From the NCBI GenBank assembly GCA_944392965.1, contig CALXYM010000002.1, positions 248,001 to 312,000 of the forward strand: a DNA stretch of 64,000 nt, written 5' to 3'. The stretch comes from an uncultured Spirochaetaceae bacterium. GTDB taxonomy: Bacteria > Spirochaetota > Spirochaetia > Sphaerochaetales > Sphaerochaetaceae. Positions 7,197-14,987 of this stretch are shown here, piece after piece (within the stretch, counting starts at the first letter, position 1; the number at the start of each line of letters is the position of its first letter). The notes beneath the pieces are model-generated. The model worked only from the letters and a program-made list of their open reading frames with translations, did not search any database and was not told the origin of the DNA. Made by a program: the position numbers and the translations under genes.

Positions 7197-8705
7197 TCAT
7201 TCCTCGATTGAGAATTCCTTTTCAAGAAAATCAAGATCAAGTTCTGGATATAGCAGATGTCTCTCCAAAAGGCTCTTCACCCTTGCTTTCGCATCTTCAA
7301 GAATCGTTTTCTCAACCTTTGCCTTGTTTTTTGACTCTTTACCGGCATTCTCCCCTTTTGTAAGAATGACAGGATGAGCATTTTTAAGTACGGTCGCGAT
7401 AATGGACGCGATCTCCTTCATATCGCTCTCCTCCATTCCCAAAGTGGTAACGGCAGGTGTACCAAGACGCAAACCAGAGGTATACCATGGACCATTTAAA
7501 TCAAATGGAAGTGCATTCCTGTTAAGAGTGATTCCTGCATCCCTCATCAGACTCTCAGCCATCCTTCCATTAAGGCCGAACGGCGTAACATCGATAAGCA
7601 TGAGATGGTTATCCGTTCCACCGGTCAAAACGGGAACACCTTCCTTTATAAGGGCATCAGCAAGAGCTCTGGCATTCTTTACGATTGAGTGCGCATATTT
7701 CTTGAACTCGGGGCGAAGTGCCTCCCTAAAGGCTATTGCCTTCGCAGCAAGTACATGTGGAAGAGGACCGCCTATCACAAGCGGACATCCTTTATCCACA
7801 CTTTCCGCGTATTCACTCTTACAGAGGATCAGGCCACCACGCGGACCACGAAGGGTCTTATGGGTGGTACTCGTGACGACATCCGCCCATTTCACAGGAT
7901 CGGCCTCATCCTGGAACACACCGCCTGCGACAAGCCCTGCGAAGTGTGCCATATCAACCATGAATACAGCACCGACTGAATGTGCAATCTCACTCATCCT
8001 CTTGAAATCTATCTTTCGCGGATATGCCGAGTAACCAGCAAGGAGAATAAGAGGTCTTACTTCCTTTGCCATGCGCTCTATCTCATCGTAATCGAGAAGT
8101 TTAGTATCCTCATTGACCGAATAGGAATAGGCATCGAACATCTGGGCCGATATATTCTGCCTGTAACCGTGGGTAAGATGTCCTCCTGAATAGTAATCAA
8201 GGCCAAGAAGCCTCTGGTTATGGCAAGCATTTCTTATCCTATCCCAGTCCTCTTTCCTGAGATTGCTCACATTCGTTATTCCAAGCTTTTCAAGAGAAGG
8301 TACCTGTACTTTATGATTCAGGATTGCCCAATAGGCACAAAGGTTCGCATCAGCCCCCGAATGAGGCTGGATGTAGGCATGCTCTGCCCCGAAAAGCTCC
8401 TCAGCCTTCTTTGCACCATATGCCTCTATCGCATCGACATTGTCACATCCGGCATAGAAACGATGCATGGGATAACCCTCTGCGTACTTGTCGGTCAGGA
8501 GGTTGCCCATCGCAGCCTGAGTAGCTATTGAAGAGTAGTTCTCACTGGCAATGAGCTTTAAATTACTCCTCTGATCTCTCAATTCCCTTACTATCTTAGA
8601 TGCGACAAACGGAGATACATCCCTTATAAGAGACAGGGATGATACATACTCGACCATCGCCGCATTTATATTTCCTCTTTCCAGATACCTTTCTAAAGTG
8701 CCCAT
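7197..8705 (-). CDS. glyA: Serine hydroxymethyltransferase, long form
   Basis: This 502-residue PLP enzyme interconverts serine and glycine with tetrahydrofolate, supplying one-carbon units. The PLP-lysine motif STTHKTLRGPRGG (Lys about 283), LIASENY near residue 51 and YAEGYPMHRFYAG are unmistakable. Bacterial GlyA is usually about 415-430 residues. The extra length includes an insertion at about residues 128-190 (…LNHKVQVPSLEKLGITNVSNL…) plus an N-terminal extension of about 25. From memory, long versions of this kind occur in spirochaetes and chlamydiae, which supports the lineage call. A good AGAAGGAGA ribosome-binding site precedes the ATG. It is divergent from infA. Confidence 0.95.
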   Translation of the reverse strand: MGTLERYLERGNINAAMVEYVSSLSLIRDVSPFVASKIVRELRDQRSNLKLIASENYSSIATQAAMGNLLTDKYAEGYPMHRFYAGCDNVDAIEAYGAKKAEELFGAEHAYIQPHSGADANLCAYWAILNHKVQVPSLEKLGITNVSNLRKEDWDRIRNACHNQRLLGLDYYSGGHLTHGYRQNISAQMFDAYSYSVNEDTKLLDYDEIERMAKEVRPLILLAGYSAYPRKIDFKRMSEIAHSVGAVFMVDMAHFAGLVAGGVFQDEADPVKWADVVTSTTHKTLRGPRGGLILCKSEYAESVDKGCPLVIGGPLPHVLAAKAIAFREALRPEFKKYAHSIVKNARALADALIKEGVPVLTGGTDNHLMLIDVTPFGLNGRMAESLMRDAGITLNRNALPFDLNGPWYTSGLRLGTPAVTTLGMEESDMKEIASIIATVLKNAHPVILTKGENAGKESKNKAKVEKTILEDAKARVKSLLERHLLYPELDLDFLEKEFSIEE

Positions 8706-8802
8706 TCCGACATCTCCTTCTCATTTATTGATAAAAGTATGGTGCTTTCTCAGCTTTTATACAATCAAAAAACAAATTATTTCCCTCCCCTGAACGTAAG
8801 AA

Positions 8803-8831
8803 TTGACAAAGATTTTCTATATTCCTATACT
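8803..8831 (+). promoter_or_regulatory. infA promoter (sigma-70 consensus-like)
   Basis: TTGACA at 8803-8808 and TATACT at 8826-8831 are separated by 17 nt. AGGAG lies at about 8849-8853, just before the ATG at 8858. Confidence 0.8.
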
Positions 8832-8857
8832 TTCAAAGGTTTTATTTAGGAGTCATA

Positions 8858-9076
8858 ATGGCAAAAGAAGAAGCAATTGAAGTTGAAGGAGTTGTAAAAG
8901 AGGCTCTTCCAAACACAATGTTCCGTGTAGAGCTTCAGAACAAGCTCGTAATCCTGGCCCATCTTTCAGGTAAGATGAGAAAGCACTACATCAGGATCGT
9001 TCCTGGCGATACTGTAAAAGTAGAGCTTTCACCCTATGACCTTACGAAAGGCAGGATTGTGTACAGGGAGCGTTAA
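8858..9076 (+). CDS. infA: Translation initiation factor IF-1
   Basis: A 72-residue single S1/OB-fold protein, the exact usual length of IF-1, which occupies the ribosomal A site during initiation. The motifs [36 protein letters not shown] and the GRIVYRER end are canonical. It stands alone rather than in a ribosomal protein cluster, with a strong promoter upstream and a terminator whose stem begins inside the last codons. Confidence 0.98.
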   Translation: MAKEEAIEVEGVVKEALPNTMFRVELQNKLVILAHLSGKMRKHYIRIVPGDTVKVELSPYDLTKGRIVYRER

Positions 9077-9093
9077 CAACTCCCTGTTTTTTT
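9063..9093 (+). terminator. infA terminator
   Basis: ACAGGGAG and CTCCCTGT form an 8-bp stem around a nine-base loop, followed by a run of T. The upstream arm overlaps the last four codons of infA, and the stop lies in the loop. Confidence 0.85.
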
Positions 9094-9144
9094 ATTGCTT
9101 TAATCATCCAAAGTGGCTATATTTTCCCCCTGAGGTGAAACCAG

Positions 9145-10479
9145 ATGGCACATCAGTTTTCAGCCAGATATCTTGTCGGTCTTATAATTCCCCTCATATT
9201 CGAGTCTCTGCTGAATATGATGATTGGTATGGCGGATACGATAATGGTATCATCCTGTGGGGAAGCAGCAGTATCGGCAGTCTCCCTTGTGGACTCAGTC
9301 TCCGTGCTTTTGATACAGCTCTTCACGGCATTCTCAACAGGAGGAGCAGTAATAGTTTCTCAGTACCTGGGAAGAAGGGACAAACCCAGCGCAGTTCTCA
9401 GTGCACGGAACCTGATCTACATATCCTTTTCAATAGCTCTTGTAATAAGTCTTCTGATGCTATGTTTCCGTAGCAGCGTCATAGATGCGATATTCGGAAG
9501 CATAGAAGCTGATGTAAGAACTTATACCGACGACTATTTCGTCCCCATCCTCATTTCCTACCCTGCACTTGCATTCTTCGAGGCACTGACCGCAATCTCG
9601 AGAAGTGAGGGAAAGACTGCACGTACGATGATGTCCGCAGTCCTCATGAATGGAATAAACATCTTCGGCAACGCCATGCTGATATACGTCTTTGACTTCG
9701 GGCCAAGGGGAGCCGGTATCGCATCACTCTCATCGCGCATAGCCGGATGCCTTTTGATGTTCTTCCTTATGTACAGAAAAGAGGAGGAGATCAGCATGAT
9801 AGGCATTACGAAGGGTCCCTTCGATCCCCAAATGGTCAAGAGAATCTTGAGAATCGCAATCCCGGCAGGTATTGAAAGCACTCTCTTTCATGTGGGGAAG
9901 ATCATAGTGCAGAGTATAATCACCACACTCGGAACGGCAAGCATCGCAATTAATGCGGTCGTGGGGAATTTCAATTCTTACTCAAATATCCCTGGGAACG
10001 GAATAAACCTTGCTCTCATCACGATAGTCGGACAATGCAGGGGGAAAGACAATTTCAAGGATATCTATTACTATACACGCCTGCTGATGGGAATCGTCTA
10101 CATCGCAACTCTCATAATATCGATTCCTCTTTACGTGCTTGCCCCTGTTGTAATTCAGCTTTACGGACTTGAGGCGGATACTGCGATAGAAGCTCTTCCG
10201 ATTGCAAGGGAGTGCCTGATCGCATGTCTTCTTGTATGGCCACTCGCATTCACCTTACCAAATACGTTGAAAGCAAGCGGGGATGTGAAATTCATAATGG
10301 TCACATCCCTTCTTTCAATGTGGATATTCCGTGTTGGACTATCCTATGTCCTTATCAGGATTCTCGGTTTCGGAGTAGAGGCTGTATGGTATTCGATGTA
10401 TGCCGACTGGACGGTGAGGGGGATTCTCTATCTCATACGTTACAATGGTGGCAAATGGAAGAAGATGGCTGTAATCTAG
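9145..10479 (+). CDS. MATE family efflux transporter
   Basis: A 444-residue polytopic inner-membrane protein with twelve predicted hydrophobic segments in two homologous halves, typical of the MATE/NorM-DinF family that exports cationic drugs or metabolites in exchange for H+ or Na+. The N-terminal RYLVGLIIPLIFESLLNMMIGMADTIMVS segment and the SQYLGRRD motif after helix 2 are characteristic. A GAGGTG ribosome-binding site precedes the ATG. Its 3' end overlaps the convergent Smr gene by 4 bp. The substrate cannot be inferred. Confidence 0.9.
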   Translation: MAHQFSARYLVGLIIPLIFESLLNMMIGMADTIMVSSCGEAAVSAVSLVDSVSVLLIQLFTAFSTGGAVIVSQYLGRRDKPSAVLSARNLIYISFSIALVISLLMLCFRSSVIDAIFGSIEADVRTYTDDYFVPILISYPALAFFEALTAISRSEGKTARTMMSAVLMNGINIFGNAMLIYVFDFGPRGAGIASLSSRIAGCLLMFFLMYRKEEEISMIGITKGPFDPQMVKRILRIAIPAGIESTLFHVGKIIVQSIITTLGTASIAINAVVGNFNSYSNIPGNGINLALITIVGQCRGKDNFKDIYYYTRLLMGIVYIATLIISIPLYVLAPVVIQLYGLEADTAIEALPIARECLIACLLVWPLAFTLPNTLKASGDVKFIMVTSLLSMWIFRVGLSYVLIRILGFGVEAVWYSMYADWTVRGILYLIRYNGGKWKKMAVI

Positions 10480-11852
10480 CCTTCCTTCTTCAAAATCACC
10501 CACAGAGCTCCAGCTCCCCCGTATTGAAGAGGAGCACTGCTTCGCTCTGTAATTCCTCCATCGGAGTCTAAAATGCGGGACACGGTGTCTCTAAGAACCC
10601 CTACTCCCCCCTCCGAATGCAGTCCCTTTCCCGTGATGATGCTTATCTTTCTTATCTTATGGCCACGACAGTCATTAAGGAAATCCTTGACAGCCGCTTC
10701 CGCCTCTTCCTGAGTCTTGCCATGAAGATCAAGGGTGGCCTGAGGGAGCATCGTCCTGAGCTGACTTATCGTGTACTCCCTCTTTTCAGGGACATCACCC
10801 TTTTCCTTGATGATCTCCTCAAAGGTTTTCACTTCTGCCTTCTCTTTCTTCTTAGCATCAAAAGAGTCGAGAATAGTTGAAAATTCCTTCTTCCCCTTAT
10901 ATCCCTTTCTTTTCACTTCGTTCGGAACTGCAGGCTCTGCAGCATTCCCTTTCGGAGGCTCCACTTTTCTTATAAAACTCTCGTTGTTACCATATATCGA
11001 CCATGACGCCTCGGGACTCCTTGACTCATCATCACTCTCTTTTCTGAAAAAGGAACCGTCTTCGTCTTCTATCTCAGTCTCTACGTTCTTTATCTCCTCC
11101 GCGATGTTGGAAGAGGGAATATCGTCATGATTCTCATAAAAGCCCCTCAATATCTCACCGAAATCCTTCGTGGCTTTATAAGTGCTCTTTGGACTAATAT
11201 CTTCCTTCTTCTCCCTGCTACTCTCCTCTACGATCGGTTTCTTCTCCTCAGCATCATTCTTTCTTTCAAAGCTCTCATTGTTTCCATATATCGACCAAGA
11301 TGCTTCGGGACTTCTCACCTCGTCATCGCTCTCCTTCTTAAAGAGGGGACTAGACTCCGTCTTCTTCTCTTCAAGAACAACCTCCACCACCTCGTCTACC
11401 ACGGTCTTTGTAGCAACAGGGGATGCCTGTGGTACTCCTTCATATTCGGAGAGTATATCGGCAAAAGACCTGGTAGCTTTATAAGAGCTTTTCTCCCTCT
11501 CCACCTCAGGCTTTTTCTTCTTTTTATCCTTACCTTCCCACTTATCTAGGATGTCTCCAAATGACATCGGCGTGGAGACGGAGGCCTTCTTCTTCGGCAT
11601 GGCATATGGGTTGCCCGTCCTCTCATAGTTGGCAAGGATATCAGCAAAAGACGCATTCGGGTCATACCCCTGTACGACCTCGCTCACCTTTTTTCGCTGA
11701 GATGAATTTCCGTTATTTGCTGTTTTTTTCTTATCTTCGGTCTTTTCCTTGAGTACTATCGAAGAAAACGGGCTTTCCTTACGCCTCTCCTCCTCTTCCT
11801 TCCTCTTTGAAAAGTCCTGTGTCCTAGCGTATTTCTTAACTTTTTTCCCCAT
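10476..11852 (-). CDS. Smr-domain protein with a long low-complexity repeat region
   Basis: 458 residues. The C-terminus (about 374-456) is an Smr domain with LDLHGKTQEEA, IITGKGLHSEGG and GAGALWVILK; Smr domains of the MutS2 type bind or nick DNA, and stand-alone versions cut mRNA on collided ribosomes. The preceding 370 residues are charged and probably disordered. They carry at least five copies of a short motif [S/D/E]-F-x-x-I-L-x-x-[Y/W/F] at about 68, 97, 129, 230 and 333. A near-identical 25-residue block containing SPEASWSIYGNNESF occurs at about 173-196 and 271-294. The start overlaps the upstream CBS-ACT stop (TAATG), implying coupled translation. Confidence 0.82.
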   Translation of the reverse strand: MGKKVKKYARTQDFSKRKEEEERRKESPFSSIVLKEKTEDKKKTANNGNSSQRKKVSEVVQGYDPNASFADILANYERTGNPYAMPKKKASVSTPMSFGDILDKWEGKDKKKKKPEVEREKSSYKATRSFADILSEYEGVPQASPVATKTVVDEVVEVVLEEKKTESSPLFKKESDDEVRSPEASWSIYGNNESFERKNDAEEKKPIVEESSREKKEDISPKSTYKATKDFGEILRGFYENHDDIPSSNIAEEIKNVETEIEDEDGSFFRKESDDESRSPEASWSIYGNNESFIRKVEPPKGNAAEPAVPNEVKRKGYKGKKEFSTILDSFDAKKKEKAEVKTFEEIIKEKGDVPEKREYTISQLRTMLPQATLDLHGKTQEEAEAAVKDFLNDCRGHKIRKISIITGKGLHSEGGVGVLRDTVSRILDSDGGITERSSAPLQYGGAGALWVILKKEG

Positions 11853-12496
11853 TACTCTTCTCCCTCATCGACAATGGCAATTGTGAGAGGGCTTAGAAGA
11901 TGCCTGAGAGTTTCCTTATCCGTTCCTTCAACTTTCAGCGTACAGATGACCTTTCCACTCTCATCATCACTGAAATTACAGAAACTGATTATCGAGATGT
12001 TGTTATCTGCAAGGACTTTAGATATCTTGGCAACCATTCCGACCTTGTCATCAAGAGCGAGGGTTATACGTGCTCCATACTGTCTGGCACCGAAAAGATC
12101 CATGAGGATTTTGAACATGTCAGACTTGGATACGACTCCCTCGAGTTTACCATCCTTCACAACAGGCAGAAATGATAAGTCCTGCATCACCATGATACGC
12201 GCTGCCTCTTCTATTCCTGTCTCAGGGGTTATCGAGATTACATCACGCGTCATGATACTCTCTATGCTCGTTATTCCAACATTATATGCCATCTCAAGAA
12301 GGGAGAGCTGCTTCACATCAGGTACATTCGCCCTGAGGATGTCCTTCTCTGTAAGAATTCCGACCAGGTTCATGTTATCATCAAGTACTGGAAGTTTAGC
12401 GACCCCTTTCCTTCTCATCAGATCTAGCGCTTCAAGGGTGCTCATATGCTGATTAGCCACTACCGGATGTTTCGTCATTCTTCTTGCGATTATCAT
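11852..12496 (-). CDS. Tandem CBS domain plus ACT domain protein (AcuB-like)
   Basis: 214 residues from the ATG at 12496; an upstream TTG at 12517 is possible, but GGGAG fits the ATG. Two CBS domains are visible (MTKHPVVANQHMSTLEALDL…VGILTEKDIL and MTRDVISITPETGIEEAARI…GVVSKSDMFKIL), followed by an ACT domain (ITLALDDKVGMVAKISKVLADNNISIISF). CBS pairs bind adenine nucleotides and ACT domains bind amino acids, so this is probably a small-molecule sensor. Its target is not evident. It sits immediately before the Smr gene with stop/start overlap. Confidence 0.85.
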   Translation of the reverse strand: MIIARRMTKHPVVANQHMSTLEALDLMRRKGVAKLPVLDDNMNLVGILTEKDILRANVPDVKQLSLLEMAYNVGITSIESIMTRDVISITPETGIEEAARIMVMQDLSFLPVVKDGKLEGVVSKSDMFKILMDLFGARQYGARITLALDDKVGMVAKISKVLADNNISIISFCNFSDDESGKVICTLKVEGTDKETLRHLLSPLTIAIVDEGEE

Positions 12497-12572
12497 AGTT
12501 GTCTCCCTAAAGACCAATGCATTGTCTATCTTAGAAAAATATAGCTTTAAATCATCTGATTTTCAATTAATA

Positions 12573-12601
12573 TTGTTGCGTGAGGAAAAAATTGATATCT
12601 T
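12573..12601 (+). promoter_or_regulatory. Putative promoter of NusG-like gene
   Basis: TTGTTG and TATCTT are 17 nt apart; the -10 ends 9 nt before the ATG at 12611. No Shine-Dalgarno is present, so a nearly leaderless transcript is predicted. Confidence 0.35.
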
Positions 12602-12610
12602 ATTAGAACG

Positions 12611-13162
12611 ATGCCGTATTACATACTCTTCAGCAAGAGCGCGAAAGAGAAAAAGACTGTTGACAGTCTCAAGCGTATTGCTAAGAAAAACGACATAGAT
12701 ATTGAATTCCGTATCCAGGAGAAGGAGATGGTCAACCACTCCAGAAACGGTAAGGTCTTGAAGAAATACAACCTTATCCCCGGATACATCTTCGCCCGTT
12801 CTGCTAAGGCTATCCCCCCGAAGCTCTTAGCCGAGCTTACATATGCGAACGACTTCTTCTTTTTCCTTACCTATGGCGACAAGACCTACACCATGAGAGG
12901 CGATGATGAGGCATACTGCTCACAGCTTTTCGATTTTCCGCAGGTGATACGTCAGCGTAACGTCTTTATAAAAGCGGGAGAGGTCGTGATAGTCACGCGA
13001 GGTGCGTTCACATCTATAAAGGGAAAAATACTCAAAATAGACATGAAAAGAGAAAGAGTGGACGTCGAGATAACCCTGCTCGGAAAGCCTACGAGAATTT
13101 CTCTTCCTGTGGATCATGTTGAAGGAACTGGGGAAGAGATAAAAGACGAAAAAACAACTTGA
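12611..13162 (+). CDS. NusG-family transcription elongation factor (orphan paralogue)
   Basis: 183 residues with an N-terminal NGN domain (MPYYILFSKSAKEKKTVDSL…KYNLIPGYIFARSA) and a C-terminal KOW domain (GEVVIVTRGAFTSIKGKILKI). NusG proteins bind RNA polymerase and modulate pausing and termination; the KOW domain contacts Rho or ribosomal protein S10. The housekeeping nusG normally sits with secE and rplK, so this isolated, divergent copy beside tRNA-Arg is more likely a specialised paralogue of the LoaP/RfaH type. I cannot exclude that it is the genome's main NusG. No ribosome-binding site is visible. Confidence 0.75.
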   Translation: MPYYILFSKSAKEKKTVDSLKRIAKKNDIDIEFRIQEKEMVNHSRNGKVLKKYNLIPGYIFARSAKAIPPKLLAELTYANDFFFFLTYGDKTYTMRGDDEAYCSQLFDFPQVIRQRNVFIKAGEVVIVTRGAFTSIKGKILKIDMKRERVDVEITLLGKPTRISLPVDHVEGTGEEIKDEKTT

Positions 13163-13187
13163 TAGAAAGTAAAAAATTCTTTACACT
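13159..13187 (+). promoter_or_regulatory. tRNA-Arg promoter
   Basis: TTGATA and TACACT are separated by 17 nt. The predicted start, about 13194, lies a few bases before the mature tRNA 5' end at 13200. The -35 box overlaps the stop region of the NusG-like gene. Confidence 0.65.
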
Positions 13188-13199
13188 ACCTTAGTGCGT

Positions 13200-13273
13200 G
13201 ATCCTGTAGCTCAGCTGGATAGAGCGTCCGCCTCCTAAGCGGAAGGTCAGCAGTTCGAATCTGCTCAGGGTCA
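13200..13273 (+). tRNA. tRNA-Arg (anticodon CCT)
   Basis: A 74-nt cloverleaf. The acceptor arm GATCCTG pairs with CAGGGTC, the D arm contains AGCTCAGCTGGATAGAGC, the anticodon stem TCCGC/GCGGA encloses loop CTCCTAA with anticodon CCT at 13234-13236, and the T arm contains GTTCGAATC. The discriminator is A at 13273 and the CCA end is not encoded. It decodes AGG. Confidence 0.97.
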
Positions 13274-13344
13274 TTTATCAAAAAATATCGAGAAGGCTCC
13301 ATATCTCTATAGAATGGAGATGAATCGTAAGGAATACTTCAATT

Positions 13345-13492
13345 AGCTGCTTGCAGGGCAGGAAAATCTCTGCACGTATGTGGGACGCATATGTACTCCG
13401 GTGGAGCTAACGTAAGACTTGAGCAGGTTTTCCTGAGCAAGCAGCTGGCGCTGAAGCCGGAAGCCCGCTCTTCTTAAGTGTGGGTAGTTCAC
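13345..13492 (+). ncRNA. IS200/IS605-type omega-RNA-like structured RNA (no tnpB alongside)
   Basis: The region ends in GGAAGCCCGCTCTTC… …GTGGGTAGTTCAC, closely resembling the right-end omega-RNA scaffold of IS605-family TnpB elements, whose final hairpin closes with GGGTAGTTCAC before the guide. Strong long-range pairing supports a folded RNA: AGCTGCTTGC (13345-13354) with GCAAGCAGCT (13437-13446), CAGGAAAA (13359-13366) with TTTTCCTG (13428-13435), and internal hairpins GTATGTG/CGCATAT and CTCC/GGAG. No tnpA or tnpB frame is present nearby, so this is either a relic or a stand-alone guide RNA. The putative guide would begin at 13493. The family assignment is from memory of motif similarity, not a search. 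Confidence 0.55.
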
Positions 13493-13512
13493 ACATAAAA
13501 GGCGATACAAGC

Positions 13513-13549
13513 AAGGAGCGGTATTTGAAGTACTCGCTCCTTATTTTAT
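13513..13549 (+). terminator. Terminator-like hairpin after the omega-RNA-like element
   Basis: AAGGAGCG (13513-13520) pairs perfectly with CGCTCCTT (13535-13542) and is followed by ATTTTAT. It could end the structured RNA or be the imperfect palindrome of an IS605 right end. Confidence 0.5.
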
Positions 13550-13596
13550 GATCAGCTTAATACCCCCCCCCCTGGAACCTTAGATCCATAGAATGA

Positions 13597-13624
13597 CCAA
13601 AAATCAAAACCTATCAAAGGTTTT
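13597..13624 (-). terminator. Terminator-like hairpin downstream of the DUF2798 pseudogene
   Basis: On the minus strand AAAACCT-TTGAT-AGGTTTT forms a 7-bp stem followed by GATTTTT. A run of ten C lies just beyond at 13563-13572 on the plus strand. Confidence 0.45.
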
Positions 13625-13675
13625 CTGAGGCTATCCTTTGCAACGTATTCATCTTATGCTTTTCTGAAGATACAT

Positions 13676-14116
13676 CTAAAAAGAAAACGTACCAGAGGAC
13701 CGCAGAACAGAATCTGCCAGAAAAAAAGCCATCGGCAGATTCTTTGCCACGGTCGTCAGCCAGGCTGGTATAAAATCCACAAAGTCTGGCTTCTGGAATA
13801 TGAGAGTTGCCCAGAAGCTCATGATCGGGCACATCATCGAAACTGTAACAGCCGCCCTGAATGCGATTCTGAGTACTCTGTCAGAGTTCTCTTCCATATT
13901 GCGCATAGTTATTCTGGATGCTATTGGATCTGCTATGAAGAATGACATGACGAAACAGATAGGTATCATGAATTTCATTTCATGAATGGACCTTTCCATC
14001 GCAGCCCACGATAATCTCCCATCCATAAGTCCCTAGTTGTAGAACTCCATTGCCACAACCATGAAAAATACCATCAGTAAAGCAAACACTATGTTCTCAG
14101 TTCTTGTTTTCGGCAC
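13676..14116 (-). pseudogene. DUF2798-family membrane protein interrupted by an amber codon
   Basis: A GTG at 14116, preceded by GGAGGG, opens VPKTRTENIVFALLMVFFMV…EFYN, the usual N-terminus of DUF2798 small membrane proteins. A TAG at 14033-14035 interrupts it after 27 codons, and the same frame continues with GLMDGRLSWAAMERSIHEMK and the remaining helices to 13676. The total is about 145 residues, close to the expected family length, with no frameshift. It is therefore either a recent nonsense mutation or a readthrough case. The family has no firmly known function. Confidence 0.6.
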
Positions 14117-14228
14117 TATTCCCTCCAAAAGAAAAAAGGCGGGTACCCCGGCTGGATTTACATCCTCTGGAATACTCGCCAGTAAGAAAAATACCACATA
14201 CGTAGATATGAAATCAATCACTTCATAT

Positions 14229-14465
14229 TCAGATATAATCACCTGTCGGTGCAGTATTGTATTGTTTCTTGACTTCGATGATGGTTGCTCCATCACTGTC
14301 TGTATTCCTGGACAGGATCGAGAACTTTAAACCGCTTTTCTCAAGCTGATGCACATAATCATCGGCCTCTTTTGAAGAATACTCAACAGCCTGGGAATGA
14401 CTGAGCTTATCGCTCAGAACGAACTTCAGAGTCTGCTGAAGCATTGCACTCTGAACTCTTTTCAT
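14229..14465 (-). CDS. Small hypothetical protein
   Basis: 78 residues beginning MKRVQSAMLQQTLKFVLSDK, charged and without signal peptide or membrane segment. I recognise no family. The start is supported by GAGGTGATAAT directly before the ATG; this leader is identical to that of the CarD-like gene upstream, with which it forms a probable operon (9 bp gap). Confidence 0.5.
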   Translation of the reverse strand: MKRVQSAMLQQTLKFVLSDKLSHSQAVEYSSKEADDYVHQLEKSGLKFSILSRNTDSDGATIIEVKKQYNTAPTGDYI

Positions 14466-14474
14466 ATTATCACC

Positions 14475-14987
14475 TCATTTCTGCCTTACGGCAGTTTTTA
14501 CCATTTCGTGTATGACACCGGGCACATCAGAAGCGCTGCAGCCAAGCGCATGCCCCATCTCGGAATTGAACATCAGCTCAGCTTCTCTGAATATGGTGGC
14601 CTCTGTGATTCTGCTTATCGGCCTGCCTTTCCTGATTGTCTCTTCGTTCATCTGCCATATTTCCATGATGACTGGTAGCAGCATGGCAGGATTGCAGGAA
14701 GCTACCGCATCCTTATAACGCTGTGTTCTCTGCTTGTCCTTAACCTTTTTGATTTTGATAGCAGGTATGCTCTTTATCAGATCCAGTGCCTGTTCTTTTG
14801 TAATTACAGGTCTAAGATGCTCGCTAGATATACTGCACGGAATATAAATCACGCAATCCTCGCTGACAGGACAAAGTGTATAATAATCCACAGATGGATC
14901 AGCACATGAAAGAGATAGATGCCCTACGGAATCGATTCGGCAGATACCATACCTGGATACCACGACATAGTCCCCAGGATTGTACAT
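14475..14987 (-). CDS. CarD-family transcription regulator
   Basis: 170 residues. The N-terminal ~60 residues (MYNPGDYVVVSRYGICRIDS…DYYTLCPVSEDCVIYIPCS) match the CarD/TRCF RNA-polymerase interaction domain, and the rest is helical (…KDAVASCNPAMLLPVIMEIW…), as in CarD/CdnL proteins that stabilise open promoter complexes by contacting the RNAP beta subunit. A GAGGTGAT ribosome-binding site is clear. Its location in a small accessory patch next to tRNA-Arg, rather than a conserved housekeeping context, suggests an additional rather than the principal CarD. Confidence 0.8.
   Translation of the reverse strand: MYNPGDYVVVSRYGICRIDSVGHLSLSCADPSVDYYTLCPVSEDCVIYIPCSISSEHLRPVITKEQALDLIKSIPAIKIKKVKDKQRTQRYKDAVASCNPAMLLPVIMEIWQMNEETIRKGRPISRITEATIFREAELMFNSEMGHALGCSASDVPGVIHEMVKTAVRQK

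Noticed and set aside
13563-13572. Run of ten C as a phase-variable promoter tract
   Set aside because: It lies between two terminator-like hairpins and is not within a spacer of a recognisable promoter or a reading frame.
14117-14296. Longer N-terminus of the DUF2798 gene starting at an ATG upstream (14296)
   Set aside because: That segment overlaps the 78-residue gene and has no family match, whereas the GTG at 14116 has a GGAGGG leader and matches the family N-terminus.
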